Source: Desulfobacter sp. (GTDB lineage: Bacteria; Desulfobacterota; Desulfobacteria; Desulfobacterales; Desulfobacteraceae). From it: a DNA stretch of 64,000 nt. The notes beneath the pieces were generated by a model. The model was not told the origin of the DNA and ran no database searches. It worked only from the letters and a program-made list of their open reading frames with translations. A program made the translations under genes and the position numbers. Below are positions 8,259 to 16,445 of this stretch, piece by piece. Position 1 is the first letter of the stretch; every line of letters begins with the position of its first letter. The stretch is taken from assembly GCA_028768545.1 (NCBI GenBank), contig CP054838.1, forward strand, positions 3,211,001 to 3,275,000, read 5' to 3'.

Positions 8259-10154
8259 TTAGTTGATAATCTCTGTATTGATCTCAATATTTGCATTGGC
8301 CTTCAAAGACTGAACCCAGGCGGTATAGTATTTTTGCTGTTTCATATACGCCATCTCCTGTCTTACTTTATCCTCATTTTCCATGGCCGCAGCCTCATCA
8401 GGCACTTGTTTGTCATTAAACCCAATGATATAAAAATCAGGACCGGCCTTGACCACCTTAGAGTAAACCGCACCTTGTTTGTCCAGTGTAAATGCTGCAG
8501 CCACCATCTCCTGGGATCCCGGGATACCCTGGATATACTGGTCTCGAGTGAACAAAGGCGAGGTTTTCAGATCCAGTTTATTTTCCTGGACGATTTTGGC
8601 AAAAGAGGCTCCGGACTCAACTTTTTCAAGCAGGGTCTGGGCCAGTTCAGCCGCGGCTTCTTTCTGCTGAATGGCGGTCAGGCTTTCAAGGATCTGAGCA
8701 TCCACCTCTTCCAAGGGCAGTTGCTTGGGATCTATCTTTTCAACAATCTTTATCAGATAGTATTTATCCCCCATCTGCTTAACTTCACTGATATCATCTG
8801 TGGTCAAGGCAAAGGCGGTTTTGGCAAATTCAGACGCATTTTCCATGGCCAGGCCTTGGCCGTCATCCGTAAACGCCTGGGTTTCAATCACCTTTTTCTT
8901 GGCAACCAGGGCAACCTGCTCAAAATCATCTCCGTCCACAACAGCATCAAATGCCTCTCCTGCCTTGTAATACGCCAGATTCTGTAATTCCTGTGCCGCA
9001 AGTTCCTTAAAAATAGTATTTTTTGCCGTATCAAAGGGTTCCACCAGAACAGGGGTTTTATCCGTTACTTTTATGATGTGGAAGCCAAACTGGGTTCTGA
9101 CCGGTTTTGAAATCTGGCCTTTTTCCATTGCAAAGGCAGCATCCCCAAAAGGTTTGACCATGCTTTTTTTATCAAAACGTCCCAGATATCCGCCGTCGGA
9201 TGCGCTAGGTCCTTGGGAAACCGCCTTGGCCAGTTCGGCAAAGTCCCCTCCCTTGGATGCTTTTTCATAGGCGTCATCCGCAAGTTTTCGGGCAGCGGCA
9301 ACATCTTCTTCACTGGCATCTTGATCCACCTTGATCAGGATATGGCTGGCCTCTACCTGCTCAGGCGTAGTAAACCTGGCCAAGTTCTGCTCGTAATATT
9401 CTTTAACCTGCTCGTCTCCTATGCCAGCAGCACTGCCCAGGTGATCATCCGGGGAAAATACAAGATACACGGCTTTTCGTTTGGGCCTGGACTGATACAG
9501 ATTCAGATTCTCCTTGTACTGGGCCTTGACCTGCGCATCCGTGGGAACAATGTCTGTAAAACTGCCCGGATCCACCTTGATATAATCAATGGCCATCTGG
9601 GTATTTTTAAATGTGTACCAGGTTCTGGCTTCAGTATCGGACACCGTAATCCCGGATAGAACCATTTCTCTGAGTTTGGCATTTTTAATGGCTCTGCGCT
9701 GAAGCGCCTCAAAGGTTTCCGGAGTCAGGCTGTTCTGGGACAAAACACGCGTGTACATCTCCATGTTAAAGGCCCCGTCTTTTTGAAAAGCCTTGATGGA
9801 CAGCAGGGCCTCTTCCAGTTCCTGGTCAGAAACCATGATTTTAAGCTTGTCCGCCTCCATATCCATGAGCTTTTGGTCAATCAGACTGTTAACAGCCTGC
9901 TGTTTGATATTCAATGCCTTGACCAGGTCATCATTTAATGAGTTTCCGAACCGCTGCCTCATCTGCTGAATCAAATTTTTATAAGCATCCTGAAACTCAT
10001 TAAAGGTAATGGGCTGGTCATTGACTTTGGCAACTTCGTTTCTCTTGTTGGCGTTCATACTTCCCACACCCAGGAAAACAAAAACAATCACAATGATGCC
10101 CAGAAAAATTTTGATAATCCAGTTTCCGGTATTTTCACGCAAGTAACGCAGCAT
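8259..10154 (-). CDS. ppiD: membrane-anchored peptidyl-prolyl isomerase/foldase (PpiD-like)
   Basis: 631 aa, the usual PpiD size. A short cytoplasmic N-terminus is followed by one membrane anchor (IIKIFLGIIVIVFVFLG, about residues 13-29) and a SurA-like chaperone region (FNEFQDAYKNLIQQMRQRFG, QQAVNSLIDQKLM). A parvulin domain sits around residues 265-360 (EASHILIKVDQDASEEDVAA, GPSASDGGYLGRF, FGFHIIKVTDK). A long C-terminal chaperone region follows. Such proteins assist folding of exported proteins at the periplasmic face of the inner membrane. The start matches the family and has AAGGAG upstream. It is a single gene, with tRNA-Ala divergent on the other side. Confidence 0.88.
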   Translation of the reverse strand: MLRYLRENTGNWIIKIFLGIIVIVFVFLGVGSMNANKRNEVAKVNDQPITFNEFQDAYKNLIQQMRQRFGNSLNDDLVKALNIKQQAVNSLIDQKLMDMEADKLKIMVSDQELEEALLSIKAFQKDGAFNMEMYTRVLSQNSLTPETFEALQRRAIKNAKLREMVLSGITVSDTEARTWYTFKNTQMAIDYIKVDPGSFTDIVPTDAQVKAQYKENLNLYQSRPKRKAVYLVFSPDDHLGSAAGIGDEQVKEYYEQNLARFTTPEQVEASHILIKVDQDASEEDVAAARKLADDAYEKASKGGDFAELAKAVSQGPSASDGGYLGRFDKKSMVKPFGDAAFAMEKGQISKPVRTQFGFHIIKVTDKTPVLVEPFDTAKNTIFKELAAQELQNLAYYKAGEAFDAVVDGDDFEQVALVAKKKVIETQAFTDDGQGLAMENASEFAKTAFALTTDDISEVKQMGDKYYLIKIVEKIDPKQLPLEEVDAQILESLTAIQQKEAAAELAQTLLEKVESGASFAKIVQENKLDLKTSPLFTRDQYIQGIPGSQEMVAAAFTLDKQGAVYSKVVKAGPDFYIIGFNDKQVPDEAAAMENEDKVRQEMAYMKQQKYYTAWVQSLKANANIEINTEIIN

Positions 10155-10288
10155 CCATTTCTCCTTAACTCTTTTAGGCTAAAATATTATGATAAAAAAT
10201 CATACCATAGTATCGTTTCATAACTTATTGTGTCAATATATTATTCTTGGCAAACATCTGTTTTGTTCCAAAAAAAATATTTTTTTTG

Positions 10289-10317
10289 TTGACACACCCT
10301 AGTTGTTTCGATTATAC
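10289..10317 (+). promoter_or_regulatory. sigma70 promoter of tRNA-Ala
   Basis: A perfect -35 TTGACA (10289-10294), 17-bp spacer and TTATAC -10 (10312-10317) put the start about 18 nt before the tRNA. An A/T-rich tract lies just upstream of the -35. Confidence 0.75.
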
Positions 10318-10334
10318 ATCTATCACTCTTTTGT

Positions 10335-10410
10335 GGGGCTGTAGCTCAGCTGGGAGAGCGTACGGCTGGCAGCCGTAAGGTCAGGGGTTCGATCCCCCTT
10401 AGCTCCACCA
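10335..10410 (+). tRNA. tRNA-Ala (anticodon GGC)
   Basis: 76 nt with encoded CCA. The acceptor GGGGCTG pairs with TAGCTCC. The D arm GCTC/GAGC is present. The anticodon stem TACGG/CCGTA encloses loop CTGGCAG with GGC at 10368-10370. The T arm has AGGGG-TTCGATC-CCCCT. Confidence 0.97.
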
Positions 10411-10423
10411 CCAAAATACTAAG

Positions 10424-10450
10424 GCCACTGTTATTACAGTGGCTTTTTTA
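10424..10450 (+). terminator. intrinsic terminator of tRNA-Ala
   Basis: GCCACTG-TTATTA-CAGTGGC stem-loop followed by six T residues, 13 nt after the tRNA. Confidence 0.9.
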
Positions 10451-10687
10451 TTTTTAAAGCCTGATTATTTAATCCTGGTACCTGTTGTCCACATTTAGCA
10501 GATGAAGGATGAAAATGATCAAGGCATCTTCACCCAGTTATCTTTGCAGGAATCCTTATAATTATTGTTTCAAAAGGAGAATCCCAAAAGATCTCTATTC
10601 CCCCCATGCCAAAAAAAATTGAGGTTTTTCCTTGGAACAGGTAATTTATCTGATGCTTCGGACAGGTCCCCAAACCATAAAGCATGC

Positions 10688-10701
10688 TTACCAATTGGTA
10701 A
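10688..10701. promoter_or_regulatory. 14-bp palindrome, possible GntR/LldR-type operator
   Basis: TTACCAATTGGTAA is a perfect palindrome, adjoined by a second one (AAGCATGCTT, 10680-10689). It lies 20 bp before a TATAAT (10722-10727) that could start the candidate small RNA. A regulator binding site is inference. Confidence 0.4.
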
Positions 10702-10733
10702 TATTCCTGTCATGTTAAGGTTATAATCAACTG

Positions 10734-10862
10734 GTATAAAGGATCTAATGTTGGAAATTTGCCAACGTGCTCAACTTGCCAGGAGCACAAAATGCCCAAC
10801 ATGTTATCACCCTCCTCCTTTTTAACCGGGCTGTCCAATTTGGATGGCCTGGTTTTATTTTT
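10734..10862 (+). ncRNA. candidate small RNA with orphan terminator
   Basis: The stretch 10451-11047 has no credible open reading frame, but part of it is highly structured. After TATAAT (10722-10727) come hairpins GTTGG/CCAAC (10750-10766) and GTGCTC/GAGCAC (10767-10788). A single-stranded CCCTCCTCC resembling an anti-Shine-Dalgarno sequence follows. Then there is a 13-bp stem (10824-10836 with 10842-10854, three G-U pairs) and TTTTATTTTT. The upstream tRNA already has its own terminator, so this one implies a separate transcript of about 130 nt. The 5' end is estimated. The remaining gene-free sequence to 11047 shows nothing I recognise. Confidence 0.5.
10824..10862 (+). terminator. orphan intrinsic terminator
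   Basis: 13-bp stem with a 5-nt loop AATTT followed by TTTTATTTTT. No protein gene lies upstream on this strand, so it probably ends the candidate small RNA. Confidence 0.7.
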
Positions 10863-11047
10863 CTCCCGCCCGGAGATTGCCCGGTGTGTATAAAAGATGA
10901 GCGCGAATGCCCTACAATTTAACAGCCGCCTCTTTAAACGACTGGGTGTGATTTTGAGGTTTTGACCTTTCTCTTCTGAATGAATTGTTATTTTACCCTT
11001 AAGAACCTGCCCAGAATGACTATAGCAGGTCAGTTTTCTGCCGAAAC

Positions 11048-11072
11048 ACGTAAGACATCAGATGTCTTACGT
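11048..11072. promoter_or_regulatory. 25-bp perfect palindrome upstream of the TRAP operon
   Basis: Arms ACGTAAGACATC and GATGTCTTACGT flank a single central A. It is centred about 35 bp upstream of the -35 element of the dctP promoter. The FCD-GntR regulator encoded at the end of this cluster is the obvious candidate ligand, but that is inference. The length and perfection argue against chance. Confidence 0.65.
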
Positions 11073-11094
11073 ATGATGACTGACACCATATATA

Positions 11095-11124
11095 TTGACA
11101 TCTGTTATATTCGCGTGCTATGGT
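11095..11124 (+). promoter_or_regulatory. promoter of the TRAP transporter operon
   Basis: TTGACA (11095-11100) with an 18-bp spacer and TATGGT (11119-11124), about 70 bp before dctP. The -35 is perfect and the -10 is imperfect. Confidence 0.5.
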
Positions 11125-11192
11125 CATTTTCAGGATAAGGCAATGCTAAGTATAAGTATTTGAATTTATTAATTTAAGTAAAGAAGGATGCT

Positions 11193-12182
11193 ATGAGAAA
11201 GCCATTTTTAAAAAGTTTGATTTTTGTTCTTGGATTGAGTATTGCGTTTTGCGGAACCGCCATTGCTGGTGAAAAGTATAAAATTAAACTGGGTCACACC
11301 GGTGCCCCCACCCACCATTACCAGGATATCTGCCTTGAATTTGCCAAAATCGTCAAACAAAAGACAGACGGAAATGTTGAAATCAGCGTTTTTCCGGCCA
11401 ACCAGCTGGGCAAACAGTTAGAATCTGTGGAAGGCTGCATGTACGGTACCCATGATATGGTTCTGACGTCGGACACGGTGCTGTCCAACTGGGTACCGGA
11501 TATGGGTATTTTAAACCTTCCTTTTTTATTCAACGACATGTGGGAAGTCCGCAAGGTACTTGACGGCCCTGTGGGTGATAAGCTTGCAAAACAGATGGAG
11601 CCTTTTGGAGCAATAGTAATCGGTTGGTGGGACAACGGCATGCGCCATATTACCAACTCAAAACGACCCATTAAAACCCCCGAGGATCTGGACGGGTTAA
11701 AAATCCGTGTGCCAGAAGGCGAGGTATTTGTGGATACGTTTAAAACCCTCAACGCCGGTCCCACGGTGATTTCATTCGGAGAACTTTATTCAGCACTTCA
11801 GCTGGGTACCGTAGACGGCCAGGAAAATCCGCCGGCCCACATCCTGACCCAAAAATTTTATGAAGTTCAAAAATATGTATCCCGTACCGGACATATCCAC
11901 CTGTCTTCTCCCCTGGTCATGAACAAAGCGCTGCTGGACGGCATGCCTGCCAAATACCGGGCAGCTATTCTTGAAACAGCTCAGCAAATGGGTCCCGTCC
12001 ATACCCAGATGGTTGAAGATTTAGAAAAACAGCAATGGATTGATGTTGCGAAAAACGGAATGCAGGTCATTGATGTTGAAAAACAACCCTTCCAGGAAAA
12101 AGTTCTGCCTGTCATTGAAAAATACAAGAAAAAATTAAACGCAGAAATCATTGATGAAATCATTAATACCTTGAAAAAATAA
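11193..12182 (+). CDS. dctP: TRAP transporter solute-binding subunit
   Basis: 329 aa. A Sec signal peptide (MRKPFLKSLIFVLGLSIAF, cleavage near AIAG-EK) is followed by the DctP fold (IKLGHTGAPTHHYQDICLEF, FPANQLGKQLESVEGCM). The binding-site Arg region (LDGLKIRVPEG) and VDGQENPPAHI are present. It captures an organic acid in the periplasm and delivers it to the DctQM membrane complex encoded next. RBS GAAGGA is at 7 nt. An asparaginase gene at the end of the operon hints that the ligand may be an amidated or amino dicarboxylate rather than plain C4-dicarboxylate; that is inference. Confidence 0.92.
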   Translation: MRKPFLKSLIFVLGLSIAFCGTAIAGEKYKIKLGHTGAPTHHYQDICLEFAKIVKQKTDGNVEISVFPANQLGKQLESVEGCMYGTHDMVLTSDTVLSNWVPDMGILNLPFLFNDMWEVRKVLDGPVGDKLAKQMEPFGAIVIGWWDNGMRHITNSKRPIKTPEDLDGLKIRVPEGEVFVDTFKTLNAGPTVISFGELYSALQLGTVDGQENPPAHILTQKFYEVQKYVSRTGHIHLSSPLVMNKALLDGMPAKYRAAILETAQQMGPVHTQMVEDLEKQQWIDVAKNGMQVIDVEKQPFQEKVLPVIEKYKKKLNAEIIDEIINTLKK

Positions 12183-12304
12183 ATACCAGCCCATCGGTAA
12201 GGGCGGCGAGTTGAAATCAAACATAGACAGCAGATTACCAACGGACAACTGATATTGCCGCCCGAACCGATGGATTAACCTTAACCCGCACAGGAAATTT
12301 TCAA

Positions 12305-12754
12305 ATGGGGAAAACATTAACAAAGGTATTAGAAAGGCTCAACAACTGGATTCAGACCTTATCCGCTGTGCTCTTGGGCATCATGACGGTACTGGTCCTC
12401 ACTCAAATTTTTTTCCGGTATGTCCTTGGCAACCCCCTGGGTGAAACCCAGGAGCTATCCATCTATGCCATGGTCTGGGTCATCATGCTGGGGTCTACCA
12501 TTGCCGTTCGGAACAAGACCCACATTGCCGTGAATTATTTTGTGGAATTATTGCCCGGGGCACTCACCCGCCTGGTTGAAAAGCTTTGCTATATTCTCAC
12601 CCTGACCTTTTTTGCCATTCTGATGTACCAGGGATGGGCGCTGATGACTCGGGCCATGCTCCAGCGGTCACCGTCAACAGGCCTCCCCGTGGGATATGTT
12701 GTAGCATCCATACCATTTTGCGCGGCCATCTCTATTTTTTATATTATAGAATAG
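12305..12754 (+). CDS. dctQ: TRAP transporter small membrane subunit, in-frame amber near the end
   Basis: 149 aa with four predicted membrane helices (VLLGIMTVLVLTQIFFRYVL, MVWVIMLGSTIAVRN, CYILTLTFFAILMYQG, IPFCAAISIFYII), typical DctQ. The frame stops at TAG (12752-12754) but continues in frame for 11 more codons (MLAKEKNGPAE) to TAA at 12788-12790, 16 bp before dctM. Homologues usually extend a few residues past this helix. The amber probably replaced a Gln codon (CAG to TAG), which removes only a short cytoplasmic tail. TAG also ends normal genes here (serA, trmL), so general recoding is unlikely. Confidence 0.85.
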   Translation: MGKTLTKVLERLNNWIQTLSAVLLGIMTVLVLTQIFFRYVLGNPLGETQELSIYAMVWVIMLGSTIAVRNKTHIAVNYFVELLPGALTRLVEKLCYILTLTFFAILMYQGWALMTRAMLQRSPSTGLPVGYVVASIPFCAAISIFYIIE

Positions 12755-12806
12755 ATGCTCGCCAAAGAAAAAAACGGCCCGGCCGAATAAGAGACAGGAG
12801 CATATT

Positions 12807-14070
12807 ATGGTATCAATTTTATTTATCTTTTTTTTCATCATGCTGATCTTAGGGGTGCCCATTGCAGTGTCCTTAGGCATCGCCTCCCTGGTGTCCATTT
12901 ATTTTTGCAGCAATATTCCCTTTATTATTCTTGCACAAAAAATGTTCAACGGCATGAATAGCTTTCCTTTCATGGCCATTCCCATGTTCTTACTGGCTGG
13001 CAACATCATGGCCGAAGCAAAAATTTCAGACCGTCTTGTGGGGCTGGCCGCCATCATGGTGGGTCGGTTCCCGGGCGGTCTTGCCCATATGGCAACCGGG
13101 GCATCCGCTTTTTTCGGATCCATATCCGGATCAGCTCCTGCCACAACCGCCGCCATCGGTACGGTCATGATCCCCTCCATGATAAAAAAAGGATACTCCA
13201 AATCATACTCAGCCGCCGTTATTGCTGCCTCCGGCGCACTGGGATTGATTATTCCCCCGAGTCTGACCATGGTTGTTTTCGGGGTCATTGCAGGGGTGTC
13301 CATTGGCAATCTCTTTCTTTGCGGGGTGCTGCCCGGACTTATTATCAGTCTGGCCATCATGGGGCTCAACTATTATATCGCCAAAAAAAAGGGGTTTCAA
13401 TGCGAAGCCCAATTGTCCGGTCCGGAAAAAAAAGCCATCATCAAGGACAGCCTGCTGGCCTTGCTCATGCCCCTGATCATTTTGGGAGGCATTTACAGCG
13501 GCGCCTTTACAGCCACTGAATCTGCCGCAGTGGCCTGCCTGTACGGTGTCGTGGTGGGATGTTTTATCTACCGGACACTGACCCTAAAAGGGCTATTCAA
13601 CATCCTGAAAAACACTTCAGAAAATGCGGCCCTGATCATGTTTCTCATGGGAACGGCCAATCTTTTCGGATTTATCATCACCGCAGAACAGGTCCCCCAA
13701 AATTTTGCGGCCTTTATCATGGGGGTGACCCAGAGCCAGACCCTGGTGATGATCATCATCATGGCCATGCTTTTGGTCATCGGAACTTTTCTGGACAATG
13801 TGGCTGCGCTTGTGCTCTTTGTTCCTATAATGATCGGACTTGTAAACGCCATGCACATTGATCCCATTTATTTTGGGGTATTTACCATCATTACCCTTGC
13901 CGTGGGTCAGTTCACCCCCCCCTGTGGGTCTGAATCTTTTCATCGCCAGCAATATTGCCCAGGAAAAATTTGAAGTGGTGGTAAAGGATGTGATTCCATA
14001 TTTTCTGGTCTATGTATCCTTTTTGATCCTTTTTATTCTCATTCCCAAAATTTTAACTATTTTCATCTGA
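12807..14070 (+). CDS. dctM: TRAP transporter large membrane subunit, frameshifted in a C8 run
   Basis: DctM permease with about 12 hydrophobic helices and family motifs (FFGSISGSAPATTAAIGTVM, IIPPSLTMVVFG, GTFLDNVAALVLFVPI). The first frame ends at 13973 after VGQFTPPCGSES. Removing one C from the C8 run at 13915-13922 restores VGQFTPPVGLNLFIASNIAQ and a normal C-terminus to 14070, giving about 420 aa. The break lies in a homopolymer and the sequence on both sides is fully conserved, so a base-calling error is the simplest explanation. RBS ACAGGAG is at 8 nt. Confidence 0.88.
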
Positions 14071-14090
14071 TATCAAACATAGGAACCCAA

Positions 14091-15067
14091 ATGAAAAAAG
14101 TAGTTGTACTGACAACCGGCGGAACCATTGCCAGCGTTAAAAATAATTCCAACGGACTATTCACCTCAGGTGCCATGTCCGGTGATACACTCATTGACAA
14201 AAAAAAATTGATGCCGGCATCAGCGTAGAAGTGGATTCGGTTTTCCAGGTGCCCTCCAATGCCATGAGCTTTGAAAATCTTTTGATGCTCAAGGATAAAA
14301 TCCTGGAATATTTTATAGATCCCCAGGTAACTGGAATCGCCATCACACACGGCACAGACACCCTGGAAGAATCCTCCTATTTTCTGGATCTGGTCATTGA
14401 TGATCCCCGGCCGGTGGTCCTGACCGGATCCCAGCGGGCCACCTTTGAGGAGGGAACAGATTCCTATACCAATATCCGGGATGCGGTCACGGCTGCGGCC
14501 TGTCCGGACTGCAGGGACATGGGAGTGATGGTATTGTTTAATGAATATCTGTTTTCAGCCAAATATGTAAAAAAAATGCATGCCTATAATGTCCATGCCT
14601 TTACCAGCTTCGGCACCGGCTACCTGGGCTATGTGGATAAGGCAAAAATCTATATGATCAACCGGCCAGTCCACCAGGAATCCTATGAGATCAAAAATCC
14701 GATCCCCAAAGTGGAGATCATAAAAGCCAGCCTTGACGGGGACGGGGCCCTCATTGACTGCGCGGCTGGTTTAGGTATCCAAGGGCTTATCCTCGAAGGC
14801 GTGGGCAGGGGACATGTCACCCCCATGGTTGCCCGGGCCGCTGCCAAGGCCGTGGAAAAAGGTATTTTTGTAGTCATCACCACAGCATGCGAGCAAGGCC
14901 GGGTCCATCCGGTCTATGATTTCAAAGGCGGGGTGGTGGACCTTAAATCAAAGGGCGTAATCACCGGCCATGATTACGACAGTAAAAAAGCACGGATCAA
15001 GCTCATCGTGCTTCTCGCCTCAGGCATTGAAACAAAGGAGGCCCTGCAGCAGGCGTTTTTATACTGA
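14091..15067 (+). CDS. L-asparaginase, frameshifted in an A9 run
   Basis: Type I/II asparaginase family: hydrolysis of L-asparagine to aspartate and ammonia. The true start is ATG 14091 (RBS AGGAACC) with the active-site segment VVLTTGGTIAS (nucleophile Thr). This frame hits TAG at 14226-14228 because of the A9 run at 14199-14207. With 7 or 10 A the frame joins ISVEVDSVFQVPSNAM and the second active-site motif THGTDTLEES, and continues to 15067 (about 325 aa, the usual size). No signal peptide is seen, so it is cytoplasmic. It follows dctM by 20 bp, so its substrate is probably delivered by the TRAP system. The break is likely a sequencing artefact but could be slippage-controlled. Confidence 0.85.
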
Positions 15068-15088
15068 TTGATTAGGGGATACCGGCTC

Positions 15089-15796
15089 TTATGTGTAGGT
15101 AAGGCAGGTCTCCCAGCTTGTGGAGCTGACAGCTATGGCGTTACGCAGAGCGATTTCGTCTCGTTCGCGTAACGCCTTGAAAATGGCCTTGTGATCTTTC
15201 AATGCCACTTCGGGAAGCACCCGCATTGAGGTTTCTATGGAAGCGTCAAAAAGCTCCATCATGGTTTTGCCAATACGGATAACCATCCGGTTGTGGGTGG
15301 CCTGGAGCACGGCCATGTGAAAGGCCAGATCATGGCTGGCAGATTGATTCCCAGATGCGATGACTGCCTCAAATTCCACAAGCTTTTCTTCTATATCTTC
15401 AATATCCTTATCCGTGGCCGTTTCCATGGCCATCACAGAATAGGCCGGCTCAAACATCTTACGCAGATTAAGCAAGTCCTGGGGAATTCCCTTGGCCAGA
15501 ATCAGCTGAAAGACCATGGGGTTTAAGGCATCTTCATCCGGACTTTTCCTTATAATGGTCCCCTGCCCCCGTTTGACCTCAAGAACACCCATGGCCTGGA
15601 GCATTTTAATGGCTTCTCTTACACTGGATTTACCCACCCCCAGGTTGTGGGTCATTTCAGATTCGGAAGGAATAAAATCCCCGGGCTTTAACTCTCCGTT
15701 GATCAGGGCCATTTTTATGCGTTCTATGACCAGCATGACCACAGATTTCTTTTTCAAAGGGGACGTGAGAATTGTACTTTTAGCTGATGCGTTCAT
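15089..15796 (-). CDS. GntR-family regulator with FCD domain
   Basis: 235 aa. The N-terminal winged helix-turn-helix includes GDFIPSESEMTHNLGVGKSS, VREAIKMLQ and KRGQGTII. The C-terminal helical FCD ligand domain includes LLNLRKMFEPAYSVMAMETA, SASHDLAFHMAVLQATHN and DHKAIFKALRERD; its Asp and His residues usually bind a metal and an organic acid. The FadR/DctR type is common beside TRAP operons. It is convergent with the asparaginase gene and is the probable regulator of the TRAP operon through the 25-bp palindrome at 11048-11072. An inverted repeat at 15842-15857 just upstream may allow autoregulation. Confidence 0.9.
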   Translation of the reverse strand: MNASAKSTILTSPLKKKSVVMLVIERIKMALINGELKPGDFIPSESEMTHNLGVGKSSVREAIKMLQAMGVLEVKRGQGTIIRKSPDEDALNPMVFQLILAKGIPQDLLNLRKMFEPAYSVMAMETATDKDIEDIEEKLVEFEAVIASGNQSASHDLAFHMAVLQATHNRMVIRIGKTMMELFDASIETSMRVLPEVALKDHKAIFKALRERDEIALRNAIAVSSTSWETCLTYT

Positions 15797-15841
15797 GGAT
15801 GATTAATTTCTATTTTTTTAATGCCGATTATATTCTATAAC

Positions 15842-15857
15842 TGCGTTTAATTACGCA
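15842..15857. promoter_or_regulatory. inverted repeat upstream of the GntR regulator gene
   Basis: TGCGT-N6-ACGCA, 46 bp before the start codon. A possible autoregulatory site; it is not the same sequence as the palindrome at 11048. Confidence 0.3.
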
Positions 15858-15959
15858 AATTTAATATCACAGCACAGGCCTATTGTACATAGGAATGTGC
15901 CTGTATCCCGTGTCCAATTTCAGGACTCCTTTAATCAAAAGAACAAAAAAGATTTCAAA

Positions 15960-16178
15960 TTATTCAAAACCAGGTGAGTTTAATTGACGGATCTTACCTT
16001 TTTCGAGTTTGTCTTGATTCTTTAGATATTCTCTTATTTGATATGCATCAGCCCCAATCGTGCTGGCACAATAAACGCCATCCTGAAAAAGGGTATTCTC
16101 CGTGCAGGGACCCAAAAGACTTATGATAAAATCATGGGTAACATCTATGGGGATGTTTTTGAAAATGACACAGCGCAT
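15960..16178 (-). pseudogene. decayed IS200/RAYT-type (Y1) transposase fragment
   Basis: A 72-residue frame ends in FQDGVYCASTIGADAYQIRE followed by YLKNQDKLEKG. This resembles the C-terminal segment of Y1 transposases (WQ.GYY..TVG, then R.YI.NQ). The preceding ITHDFIISL-like part could be a degenerate HxH catalytic region. The N-terminal half and the catalytic Tyr helix are not complete, and no flanking ends were found. It is assigned only by pattern resemblance. The rest of 15858-16445 holds no other recognisable gene. Confidence 0.4.
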
Positions 16179-16312
16179 GCCGGATATGAAAAGAGTTTAT
16201 CAAACCTGTTTGATATTGTATATAACAGGGGGCCCGGCGATGGCTTTCAGAAGAAAAAAGAAATTATCTTTCGTTTACCATCATCAAAATTTTAAACAGC
16301 CTCCATTATCAA

Positions 16313-16338
16313 GCCGCTGGTAAAACAGCGGCTTTTTT
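16313..16338 (+). terminator. intrinsic terminator without an assigned gene
   Basis: GCCGCTG-GTAAAA-CAGCGGC followed by TTTTTT on the + strand. The only + strand frame upstream (16038-16295, 85 aa) is unsupported, so this may be a leftover or mark a short RNA. Confidence 0.7.
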
Positions 16339-16445
16339 AGTTGTAAACCTGATTTTTTATAGCATCTCCTGCTCAAATTTAGAGCAAAAAAAAACTCAAC
16401 TTTATGCTTTAGGATTTTTAGAATGCGGTGATACGCTTGTGTTTT

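Noticed and set aside
12752..12754. TAG in dctQ as evidence for pyrrolysine or recoded amber
   Set aside because: serA, trmL, the SDR gene at 48598 and the BASS gene all end with TAG at normal positions, so amber works as a stop here; a point mutation is simpler.
16038..16295. 85-codon plus-strand frame ending just before an intrinsic terminator
   Set aside because: It overlaps the Y1-transposase-like remnant on the other strand, lacks a ribosome site and resembles nothing; the terminator alone is not enough support.
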